Below, piece by piece: positions 9,471 through 18,705 of a stretch of 64,000 nucleotides of DNA. How positions within the stretch are numbered: position 1 is the stretch's first letter; each line of letters opens with the position of its first letter. The DNA comes from Vulcanimicrobiota bacterium (GTDB taxonomy: Bacteria > Vulcanimicrobiota > JAJTBE01). The notes under the pieces are model-generated. The model saw only the letters and a list, made by a program, of their open reading frames with translations, was not told the origin of the DNA and made no database searches. The DNA lies in the NCBI GenBank assembly GCA_021107945.1, contig JAIORV010000131.1, forward strand, positions 1 through 64,000, given 5' to 3'. Made by a program: the position numbers and the translations under genes.

Positions 9471-9765
9471 TCAATCAATTTTGTCATTGTGGGTTCTTTA
9501 ATACTTCCCAATAGGAAACCCACCTCTGACGAATAAGGGATTGCGACATATATGTGGTAGCGTCTGCATAGATTAAGAATTTACTCGGAAAGCCCCCCCT
9601 GATGAATAAGGGATTGCGACCTCTCCTGCATTGCCAACGCCCCATAAGCATTCATTCATAGGAAACCCATCCCTGATGAATAAGGGATTGAGACCAGTCA
9701 CAAGAGATCCTGAAACAAGTTCAGGATGACGTAGAAACCCACCACCGATCTATGGGGATTGAGAA
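9437..9765 (+). CRISPR. Degenerate second CRISPR array, about 5 repeats
   Basis: Repeats at 9437-9470, 9514-9547, 9584-9620, 9661-9694, 9733-9765. The 9584 copy CTCGGAAAGCCCCCCCTGATGAATAAGGGATTGCGAC is one mismatch from the main-array repeat; the others are GGAAACCCACCCCTGAYGAATAAGGGATTGCGAC-like. Confidence 0.85.
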
Positions 9766-10009
9766 TCAGTGTACTTCGGCCGGGAGGATATGAATACAAA
9801 ACCTCCCGGCATTCTTTTTCACCCCCCCTTCAATTCTTTGAATCTCCATTTTGAATCTCAACAAAAACCATTGTGTCTGACAGTAAATCAGATAGACTCT
9901 GGCGAGTTGCAAATGAAAGGATAGCTTTTGGTTTGGTTGTAAGTTTGGCGTTAAGCCATTTTTCGAAAATAATGTCTTGTTATTTGGGCGGCGGGACGCC
10001 ACCCCCACC

Positions 10010-10231
10010 ATTATAGCAACATAGGTGGCTGCGGCGTCTCGCCACAGGTTAAAAAGGATAATACTTATTAGAAACAGCTTAATATTATAGCAACATAGGT
10101 GGCTGCGGCGTCTCGCCACAGGTTAAAAAGGATAATACTTATTAGAAACAGCTTAATATTATAGCAACATAGGTGGCTGCGGCGTCTCGCCACAGGTTAA
10201 AAAGGATAATACTTATTAGAAACAGCTTAAT
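10010..10231 (+). repeat. Three tandem 74-bp units
   Basis: ATTATAGCAACATAGGTGGCTGCGGCGTCTCGCCACAGGTTAAAAAGGATAATACTTATTAGAAACAGCTTAAT starting at 10010, 10084, 10158. Confidence 0.95.
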
Positions 10232-10285
10232 ATTGATCATAAATTTGGAATCACAACAAAGGTTGCAGTTGAGCCTGCATATGTA

Positions 10286-10402
10286 GTATTTATTCATACC
10301 TCTCTTGTGGGAAGAACTCTTCAAGCTCGATTTCATACCGCTTCCAGACTGGTCGGGAGACCAGCCTTTACCCAAATAGCGGGTTAGTCTGAATAGTAAC
10401 AA
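10286..10402 (-). repeat. MITE-like palindromic repeat, inverted copy of 8931-9035
   Basis: TATTTATTCATACCTCTC...TTCCAGACTGGTCGGGAGACCAGCC...GTCTGAATAGTAAC. Confidence 0.75.
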
Positions 10403-10696
10403 TTTTTACCCTAAAAATGCATTTAGAATTTTGTAATCACCGTATTGTTGTTTTTTGCTCGGAGATCAGTCCATTTATCGCCGGTTTAAAATTATATCGG
10501 AGAATGCCTGAAATTTGATGCGATTAATTGACAGTGAACTCTCGTATACAATCAAATTTCTGCGCCCTCCGTATCCTTTGCGGTGAATTTAAAAGCATTA
10601 TCCGGGTTTTAATGCCATTTTGCAGCCAACCTTAATAGGATTGTGTGCTTGACTCGTAGAAATTGTATTTTGATCTTAATAATTAGGAGAGAAACC

Positions 10697-13600
10697 GTGA
10701 ATGTATTCGAATTCCGGGATCAGTTGATCAAAGATTTTTCATCATACATCAACAGCTTTATTGAAATAAAGGATGAGAGAATAGCCACGAAGGTTGAGAA
10801 TTGGCTGCACAATGGTATCTTATGGCCGGAGCCGTTAATTCATCTCAATCCATTCTTTGAACCCGGTCATTCCATGGATGAACTTGTGAGCAATGATACA
10901 CTGCATCCTGAATGCAGTAGAATATTCAGTATAAAGAAGGGCACACCGTTAAGGTTACATAAACACCAAGATGATGCCTTAATGGCTGCAAAGAATGGAG
11001 CTAATTACATTCTCACTACCGGGACAGGTTCCGGCAAAAGTCTTGCGTATATTGTGCCTATTGTTGACCATGTGCTTCGAAACGGAAGTGGGAAGGGAAT
11101 ACAAGCAATCATAGTTTACCCGATGAATGCGCTAGTTAACAGTCAGTTTGGTGAGTTAGAGAAGTTTCTTTGCCGAGATTTTGAAGGAAAAAAAGCCCCT
11201 GTTACTTTCAGAAAGTATACGGGACAAGAGAAAGAGAGGGAAAAACATGCAATAATTTCAAACCCACCAGATATACTACTGACGAATTATGTAATGCTTG
11301 AATTAATCTTGACCCGGCCGTTCGAAAGTGGTTTAGTTTCTGCGGCACAAGGATTGAAATTCCTGGTATTGGACGAACTCCATACCTACAGGGGGCGTCA
11401 GGGTGCTGATGTGGCAATGCTCACGAGGAGACTAAGAGACGCTTGCAATGCAAGAGAGTTGCAGTGTGTAGGGACTTCCGCTACTTTAGCCGGCTCAGGC
11501 AGTTTCGATGAACAAAAAACAGAAGTGGCACGTGTAGCTACTCAATTATTCGGTGACACTGTTGAGTCGAAAAATGTAATTGGTGAAACTCTGAGAAGAA
11601 TAACTCCCCTCCATGATTCATATGATTCAGATTTCATAAGCAGTTTGACCAGAATTATCTCTTCCGATGGAGATTTGGCATCAAAATCTTTTGAAAAATT
11701 TATTCAGAGTCCTTTGTCAACATGGATTGAAGATACATTTGGTATAGTAAAGGCGTCCGGTTCAGGACGACTGATTCGAAGTAATCCCATATCTATTGGG
11801 GGGGAAAATGGCGCAGCAAAAAAACTTTCAGAATTGACCAAAGAACCGGAGGAGAAATGTGAAAAGAGAATTCAGGACGCATTATTATTGGGTTACTCTA
11901 TTCAGAATCCTCAAACTGAACGGCCAATATTTGCTTTTCGCCTTCATCAGTTTATCAGCAGCGGAGATCGCGTTTATGCTTCCCTCGAACCTGAGAACCA
12001 GAGATATATTACAATCTTCGGACAAAGATTTGTTCCAAATGAAGATCGTCAGAAAATCTTACTTCCTTTGACTTTCTGCAGGGAGTGCGGGCAAGAATAT
12101 TATTGTGTACGGATGAAGCATAACAATCAGGGGGAGACATTCTTCGACGCAAGGAATCTATCGGACACAAAAAAGGATGAAGAAGGGGAACCCGGATTCT
12201 TATATCTAAGCTTTGCTAACCCCTGGCCGGAAGATGGAAACGGAGTAATTGAGAGACTTCCCGAAGGTTGGGTTGAAGAAGAAAAGGGGAAATTAAGAGT
12301 TAAAAGAGATTCTCGCCGCTTTGTTCCCAGGTCTATTCGGGTGAAATCAAATGGATTTGAATGCGCAGGAGGGCTGGAATATCAGTTTTTCACTGCTCCT
12401 TTTAGGTTTTGTCTCAACTGTGGGGTTGCCTATGGAGGAAGACAACGCTCGGACTTCGGAAAACTTACTACATTGGGAAATGAAGGCAGAAGCACAGCAA
12501 CAACAATTCTAAGCCTTTCATCTATTCGCTATCTGAGAGATCAAATAAGATTGAGCAAGAAGGCCCGCAAACTGCTCAGTTTCACCGACAACAGGCAGGA
12601 TGCTTCTCTCCAGGCTGGACATTTCAATGACTTCATTCAGGTCAGCCTTTTACGTGCGGCTTTATACAAAGCTATGAAAGAAGCCGGCACGGAGGGAATC
12701 TCACATGAGGTGTTAGCACAAAAAGTCTTTAAATCTTTAAATTTCCCCCTGGAACGATATGCAAGAGATGCCGAAGTGCGATTTGCCGCTCTCAATGATA
12801 CTCAGAAGGCATTCCGACAGGTAATTGGGTACAGACTTTATCGAGATTTGCGTCGAGGTTGGCGTGTAACCTCTCCTAACCTTGAGCAATGCGGGCTTTT
12901 GAAAGTTATATATAAATCCATTGATGAGCTTTGTGAAGCTCAAGATGTGTGGCAAGATCTTCATCCATCATTATCCACCGCAAGTTCAAAAACGCGTAAA
13001 AAAATTGCGATTACTCTATTGGATTATATGAGAAGAGAACTTGCAATTAAAGTTGACTATCTGAATCGAGAATTTCAGGAGCAAATTAAAAGAAACAGTG
13101 ATCAACGGTTGATTTCCCCCTGGGCAATTGATGAGAATGAGAAATTGGAATATGCAACGGTAATGTTTCCCCGCTCCAGAAGAAAAGGAAAAGATTCCAG
13201 GGAAAACAGATACATATCTCCACGAGGTGGCTTTGGTCAATTCATTCGCAGGAGATCTACACTTGAGAATTATGATGAAAAAATCACTCTTGATGAGACC
13301 GGAATCATTATCGGGGATCTTCTCGAAGCGCTGAGAGCGGCAGGATTGGTTGAAATTGTGAGTGATCCGGGAAACGAGAATGATGTGCCAGGGTATAAAA
13401 TTCCTGCATCTGCGATGATTTGGGCCGCCGGCGAAGGCGCTATGGGATTTCACGATCCTATACGAGTTCCGAATCAATCGGAATTAGGTGTGAGGACAAA
13501 CCAGTTCTTCGTAGATTTCTATATCTCCATTGCTTTGGGTTTGGTCGGTTTTAAGGCTCGCGAACATACAGCTCAGGTTCCCAGTGATGAACGCATAAAA

Positions 13601-15865
13601 AGAGAAAAAGCTTTCAGGGAAGGCAACCTTCCCATATTATACTGTTCTCCCACAATGGAGCTGGGGGTTGATATTTCCGAGCTTAATGCAGTTAACATGA
13701 GAAATATTCCACCTACCCCCGCCAATTATGCACAGCGCAGCGGGCGTGCCGGGCGTAGCGGTCAGCCTGCTCTTGTATTTACATACTGCTCAACAGGCAG
13801 TCCCCACGATCAACATTTTTTCAAAAGGCCTGCACTTATGGTTGCCGGTTCAGTGACTCCACCTCGGCTTGATTTAGCAAATGAAGACTTAGTGCGGTCT
13901 CATGTGCAAGCTATATGGCTTACTGAAACGGGAATGTGGCTTGGAAGCTCACTGAAAGACATTCTAAATCTTCCTCCTGAAAGCCTGAATTTTGAACTCA
14001 ACGATTCAGTTGTAAATGATATAAATCGGAAAGCAACGCTTCAGAGAACGCTTTCCAAAGCAAGAAGGACACTAAGGTCAATTTCCAATGAATTGAATCA
14101 GTCAGATTGGTATAATGACGAATGGCTTCAAAAAGCGATTCAATCAATTCCTCGTCGATTTGATAAAGCCTGCGATCGATGGAGGGGTCTATATATTGCG
14201 GCAATGACACAACGGGACTTGCAACATCAGATAATATGTGACGCATCAAGACCGCAAAATGAAAAGGAAAATGCAAAGAGACTCAGGAGAGAAGCGGAAG
14301 CCCAACTTGAGTTGTTGGAAGATTCATCCAGTGCTGTCCGGTCCGATTTCTACAGTTACAGGTATTTTGCCAGCGAAGGATTCTTGCCAGGTTATAATTT
14401 CCCCCGCCTTCCTCTGTCTGCATATATTCCCGGAAGGAGAACAAATAATGGAAGGGACGAATTCCTGTCCAGACCGCGGTTTCTGGCGATTTCAGAATTT
14501 GGTCCCAATAGTATCATTTATCACGAGGGTTCAAAGTATGTTATCAGCAAGGTGATATTGCCGGTTGGTAGGGATGAAAATATCAGGACTAATCTGGCAA
14601 AGTTATGTTCTAATTGCGGATACTTCCATAGTATGAGTGATGATGTTGGGCCGGATCTTTGCGAGTTTTGTGAGAAACCACTTGGCCAACCCATCAGACA
14701 GCTCTTTCGGTTGCAGAATGTTTCCACAAGGCGGCGTGAACGTATTAATTCAGATGAAGAAGAACGTTCCCGTATCGGTTATGAGATCAAAACGGCAATA
14801 AGATTTGCTGAATATGGAGGCAAGCACTCCTGCCGGACGTCAACCATAAAAGATGGAGATGAAGTGCTTGGTTATCTTACGTACGGAAGCACCGCCTCAA
14901 TATGGCGTATCAATTTCGGCGGGAAGAGACGCTCAAAAAAGGAGCAGTTTGGTTTTATCCTGGATACTGAAAGTGGGTATTGGAAGAGCGATAAAGATGA
15001 TGTTGAAGATGGCAATAATAATGAACCTGTAAGTAGTAGTTTGGCAAGAGTAATTCCATTTGTGGAAGACCGCAGGAACTGCCTGTTGTTTAAGCCCGAA
15101 GTGAATCTTGACATTTCCCAGATGGCTTCTCTTCAGTCAGCACTTAAAAATGCGATTCAAGTTGAATTCCAATTAGAAGAAAATGAATTGGCGGCGGAAC
15201 CGTTGCCTGATGACAAAGTGCGTCGCGTGCTTATATTCTATGAATCTGCCGAAGGAGGAGCCGGTGTCCTCCGCCATCTCCTTGATGACTCTCATGCCTT
15301 TGGTGAGGTGGCGAAGAAAGCACTTGAAATATGTCACTTTGACAGTGAAACAGGAGAAGACCTGAAAAGAGCTCCGCAATCAATAGAAGATTGTGAAGCT
15401 GCCTGTTACGACTGCCTTATGAGTTATAGAAACCAGCGCGAACACGATTTGCTGGATCGCAAGGCAATCAAATCCTTCCTGATGAGGCTGGCTCAGGCAA
15501 AAGCAGAATCTTCACCGGCTGAGCTATCAAGACAGGAGCATTTCCGGCGTTTAATGAATCTTTCAACTACCAACCTTGAAAAGAGATGGTTAGGATGGTT
15601 GGAAGAAAACGAATTCAATCTGCCATCCGATGCTCAAGTATATATCGAAAGATGTAAAACCCGACCGGACTTTGAATACAAGAGACAAAATGCGGTCATA
15701 TATGTGGATGGACCACACCATGATTATCCGGATAGACAGGAGAGAGACATGGAGCAGGTTGAATGTCTTGAAGATTATGGTTATACGGTCATCAGGTTCA
15801 AACATGATGGGGATTGGCAGATTATTGCAGAGCAATATCCTAATATTTTTGGGAGGGGAACATGA
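10697..15865 (+). CDS. DEAD/DEAH helicase with DUF1998 and C-terminal DUF559/Vsr-like nuclease domain (DruE/DrmAB-like)
   Basis: LTTGTGSGKSLAYIVPI, LDELHTYRGRQGAD, SGRAGRSGQPAL; DUF1998-type ESAEGGAGVLRHLL...CEAACYDCLMSYRNQREHDLLDR; C-terminal RPDFEYKRQNAVIYVDGPHHD...YGYTVIRF. GTG start at 10697 after AGGAGA preferred over 10643. Confidence 0.85.
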   Translation: MNVFEFRDQLIKDFSSYINSFIEIKDERIATKVENWLHNGILWPEPLIHLNPFFEPGHSMDELVSNDTLHPECSRIFSIKKGTPLRLHKHQDDALMAAKNGANYILTTGTGSGKSLAYIVPIVDHVLRNGSGKGIQAIIVYPMNALVNSQFGELEKFLCRDFEGKKAPVTFRKYTGQEKEREKHAIISNPPDILLTNYVMLELILTRPFESGLVSAAQGLKFLVLDELHTYRGRQGADVAMLTRRLRDACNARELQCVGTSATLAGSGSFDEQKTEVARVATQLFGDTVESKNVIGETLRRITPLHDSYDSDFISSLTRIISSDGDLASKSFEKFIQSPLSTWIEDTFGIVKASGSGRLIRSNPISIGGENGAAKKLSELTKEPEEKCEKRIQDALLLGYSIQNPQTERPIFAFRLHQFISSGDRVYASLEPENQRYITIFGQRFVPNEDRQKILLPLTFCRECGQEYYCVRMKHNNQGETFFDARNLSDTKKDEEGEPGFLYLSFANPWPEDGNGVIERLPEGWVEEEKGKLRVKRDSRRFVPRSIRVKSNGFECAGGLEYQFFTAPFRFCLNCGVAYGGRQRSDFGKLTTLGNEGRSTATTILSLSSIRYLRDQIRLSKKARKLLSFTDNRQDASLQAGHFNDFIQVSLLRAALYKAMKEAGTEGISHEVLAQKVFKSLNFPLERYARDAEVRFAALNDTQKAFRQVIGYRLYRDLRRGWRVTSPNLEQCGLLKVIYKSIDELCEAQDVWQDLHPSLSTASSKTRKKIAITLLDYMRRELAIKVDYLNREFQEQIKRNSDQRLISPWAIDENEKLEYATVMFPRSRRKGKDSRENRYISPRGGFGQFIRRRSTLENYDEKITLDETGIIIGDLLEALRAAGLVEIVSDPGNENDVPGYKIPASAMIWAAGEGAMGFHDPIRVPNQSELGVRTNQFFVDFYISIALGLVGFKAREHTAQVPSDERIKREKAFREGNLPILYCSPTMELGVDISELNAVNMRNIPPTPANYAQRSGRAGRSGQPALVFTYCSTGSPHDQHFFKRPALMVAGSVTPPRLDLANEDLVRSHVQAIWLTETGMWLGSSLKDILNLPPESLNFELNDSVVNDINRKATLQRTLSKARRTLRSISNELNQSDWYNDEWLQKAIQSIPRRFDKACDRWRGLYIAAMTQRDLQHQIICDASRPQNEKENAKRLRREAEAQLELLEDSSSAVRSDFYSYRYFASEGFLPGYNFPRLPLSAYIPGRRTNNGRDEFLSRPRFLAISEFGPNSIIYHEGSKYVISKVILPVGRDENIRTNLAKLCSNCGYFHSMSDDVGPDLCEFCEKPLGQPIRQLFRLQNVSTRRRERINSDEEERSRIGYEIKTAIRFAEYGGKHSCRTSTIKDGDEVLGYLTYGSTASIWRINFGGKRRSKKEQFGFILDTESGYWKSDKDDVEDGNNNEPVSSSLARVIPFVEDRRNCLLFKPEVNLDISQMASLQSALKNAIQVEFQLEENELAAEPLPDDKVRRVLIFYESAEGGAGVLRHLLDDSHAFGEVAKKALEICHFDSETGEDLKRAPQSIEDCEAACYDCLMSYRNQREHDLLDRKAIKSFLMRLAQAKAESSPAELSRQEHFRRLMNLSTTNLEKRWLGWLEENEFNLPSDAQVYIERCKTRPDFEYKRQNAVIYVDGPHHDYPDRQERDMEQVECLEDYGYTVIRFKHDGDWQIIAEQYPNIFGRGT

Positions 15866-18693
15866 GTTACGCCATTGGTTCATTAGTAAAAGCCCGGGGA
15901 AGGGAATGGGTTGTCCTTCCTGATTCTACTTCTGATTTTCTACTTTTGAAACCTATCGGTGGAACAGAAGATGAAGTTACCGGAATATACTTGCCTATTG
16001 AACCTGTTGAAAGTGCACGGTTTGATCTGCCTGATTCTTCGAAGCTCGGCGATTATCGTTCCTGCCGACTTCTCCGGGATGCGGTAAAACTTGGTTTTCG
16101 TTCAAGTGCAGGGCCGTTTCGTTCTTTTGCTTCAATCGCTGTTGAACCTCGACCTTACCAGTTGGTTCCTTTACTTATGGCGTTGAAACTTGAACCAATG
16201 AGACTGCTTATTGCCGATGATGTCGGCGTTGGAAAAACCATTGAGGCGGGACTCGTTGCCAAAGAGATACTTGAACGGGGTGAGGAGAACAGACTAGCTG
16301 TTTTATGTCCCCCACACCTTGTGGAACAGTGGCAAAGGGAGTTGGCTGATAAGTTTCATATTGAAGCGGAATTGGTATTGTCCAGCACAGCTTCAAGGCT
16401 TGAGAGAGGTTGCGGTATAGGGCAATCGTTGTTTGAAGTTTATCCCCATGTGGTGGTTTCAACCGATTTTATAAAATCAGACCGACGCCGGGATGATTTT
16501 CTGAGAACCTGCCCTAATCTGGTAATTGTCGATGAAGCTCATACTTTCGCTTTTGGGAATAAGGGGAGAGGCGGCAGGCATCAAAGACATCAACTATTAA
16601 GCGGGCTTGCCAGAGATCCTGAGCGTCATCTTATTCTTCTCACGGCAACGCCCCATAGCGGCAAGGAAGAGAATTTTCGCTCGCTATTGGGTTTTCTTAA
16701 AAAGGATTTTGAGGATTTACCCGAAGACCTGAGCGGTAAGCATAATGAGAAGAATCGTCGCCACCTTGCCGAACATTTTATCCAGCGTCGAAGGGTGAAT
16801 ATTCGTCATTATATGGATTCAGAAACTCCTTTCCCGGAGCGTGAAGATGCGGAGCATACGCATAAACTCTCACCGGAGTATAAAAAGTTATTTGAAAGAG
16901 TCTTAAAGTATGCCAGGGGAATAGTTACGGATGAATCCGGGGGGCGTCACCATCAGAGGGTGAGATGGTGGTCGGCGCTTGCTCTTTTACGGTCTCTTGC
17001 CAGTAGTCCGGCAGCCGCCGCGGCAACATTAAAGAGCCGAGCTGCAACGGCTGACACGGAAACATCCGAGGAGGCTGATGAAATTGGGCGTCATACGATC
17101 CTTGATCTGGATATTAACGATGACTCGGATATTGTCGATGTTATTCCCGGCAGTGATGCGGGGGAGTTTTCCGGGGAACAGGAAAAAAATCGCCGCCGTC
17201 TTCTTGATATGGCTCGTCAGGCTGAATCTCTTTATGGAGATAAAGATGAGAAAGTCAAGGAAATTTCAAAAATCGTCAATAAAATGATAAAAGAGGGTTT
17301 CAAACCAATTCTTTTTTGCAGGTTTATCCCCACCGCTGAATATGTGGCGGAATACTTGAGGAAAAGTTTGCCTAAAAAGGTTGATGTCACTGCTATAACG
17401 GGAACATTGCCTCCTGCCGAGCGTGAAGAAAGAGTGTTGCAGTTATCACAATCTCCCCAAAGAGTTCTTGTTGCAACCGACTGCCTGTCTGAAGGAATTA
17501 ACCTGCAAGAGCATTTTGATGCTGTTATTCACTATGATTTGAGTTGGAATCCTACCCGTCATGAGCAGAGGGAAGGGCGTGTTGACCGATTCGGACAACC
17601 CCGGGATAAGATTCGGGTTCTTACTTATTATGGGATTGACAACCAGATTGACGGTATTGTCATTGATGTGTTAATCCGAAAACACAAGCAGATACGGAGT
17701 TCTCTCGGCATATCAGTTCCTGTTCCGGTGGATACCAATACAGTCATAGAAGCGATTTTAGAGGGACTTCTCCTTCGCGAGGAAAGAGGAGCGCCTGTAG
17801 GTGATCGGTTTGAACAACTTACTATGTTTGAGGACTATTTCAAGCCGACTAAAGAAGATCTTTATGGAAAGTGGGATGATGTCGCAGCAAAAGAAAAACT
17901 ATCGAGAACAATATTTGCTCAGCATTCTATTAAAGTGGATGAAGTTGCCGGGGAGTTAAAGGCGGCTCGCAATGCAACGGGTTCCGGAGTTGAAGTTGAG
18001 TCCTTTGTCAGGGAAGCCCTTGAATCTTACGGCGCTTCGGTATCAAAAAAAGATCCTGTAGAGATTGATCTTGCAGAATCACCGCGTTCAGTTAAGGATT
18101 CTTTTGGTCAGGAATATCAAAAATTTAAGGCAAGATTTGATATGCCCGTAAAAGAGGGGGTAAAGTATCTCAGCAGGACCCATCCTTTTGTGGAAAATCT
18201 TGCTTCTTATGTTTTTAATTCTGCAATGGACCCTCTCATTGAGAGCGGGGCGGAGCGATGCGGTGTTATACGAACAGGCGATGTTGAGCGAAGGACAACG
18301 CTCATTCTCATTAGATTACGCTATCACATAATAACAAAACTTCAAAACGGTGAATCGCAGCTTCTGGCGGAAGATTGCTGCCTTACCGGTTTTACCGGTT
18401 CTCCTCAAAATGCACGATGGCTTGATGACACTGAAGCGGAAAAACTTCTTAATTCGAAGCCTTCCGCCAATATTGCTCCCGAACAAGCCCGCTATTTTAT
18501 TGATAAAGTTATCAATGACTTTGAATCTTTAATGCCCCATCTGGAAGAAATTGCAAAATCCAGGGGTAAAGAACTACTTGACGCCCACCGCCGAATCAGA
18601 AGCGCTTCAAAGTTAAGAGGGGTTCAATACAGGGTTGAGCCACAGTTGCCGCCCGACATCCTGGGAATATATGTTTATCTGCCCGAAAATTAA
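15862..18693 (+). CDS. SNF2-family helicase, DrmD-like
   Basis: LIADDVGVGKTIEAGL, VIVDEAHTF, LLTATPHSGKEENF, REGRVDRFGQ; start overlaps previous stop (ATGA). Confidence 0.85.
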   Translation: MSYAIGSLVKARGREWVVLPDSTSDFLLLKPIGGTEDEVTGIYLPIEPVESARFDLPDSSKLGDYRSCRLLRDAVKLGFRSSAGPFRSFASIAVEPRPYQLVPLLMALKLEPMRLLIADDVGVGKTIEAGLVAKEILERGEENRLAVLCPPHLVEQWQRELADKFHIEAELVLSSTASRLERGCGIGQSLFEVYPHVVVSTDFIKSDRRRDDFLRTCPNLVIVDEAHTFAFGNKGRGGRHQRHQLLSGLARDPERHLILLTATPHSGKEENFRSLLGFLKKDFEDLPEDLSGKHNEKNRRHLAEHFIQRRRVNIRHYMDSETPFPEREDAEHTHKLSPEYKKLFERVLKYARGIVTDESGGRHHQRVRWWSALALLRSLASSPAAAAATLKSRAATADTETSEEADEIGRHTILDLDINDDSDIVDVIPGSDAGEFSGEQEKNRRRLLDMARQAESLYGDKDEKVKEISKIVNKMIKEGFKPILFCRFIPTAEYVAEYLRKSLPKKVDVTAITGTLPPAEREERVLQLSQSPQRVLVATDCLSEGINLQEHFDAVIHYDLSWNPTRHEQREGRVDRFGQPRDKIRVLTYYGIDNQIDGIVIDVLIRKHKQIRSSLGISVPVPVDTNTVIEAILEGLLLREERGAPVGDRFEQLTMFEDYFKPTKEDLYGKWDDVAAKEKLSRTIFAQHSIKVDEVAGELKAARNATGSGVEVESFVREALESYGASVSKKDPVEIDLAESPRSVKDSFGQEYQKFKARFDMPVKEGVKYLSRTHPFVENLASYVFNSAMDPLIESGAERCGVIRTGDVERRTTLILIRLRYHIITKLQNGESQLLAEDCCLTGFTGSPQNARWLDDTEAEKLLNSKPSANIAPEQARYFIDKVINDFESLMPHLEEIAKSRGKELLDAHRRIRSASKLRGVQYRVEPQLPPDILGIYVYLPEN

Positions 18694-18705
18694 TGGAGGG
18701 GTTTT

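Noticed and set aside
9766-10402. Minus-strand ORFs MARRRSHLCCYN... and MLLFRLTRYLG...
   Set aside because: Generated by the 74-bp tandem repeat and MITE-like sequence.
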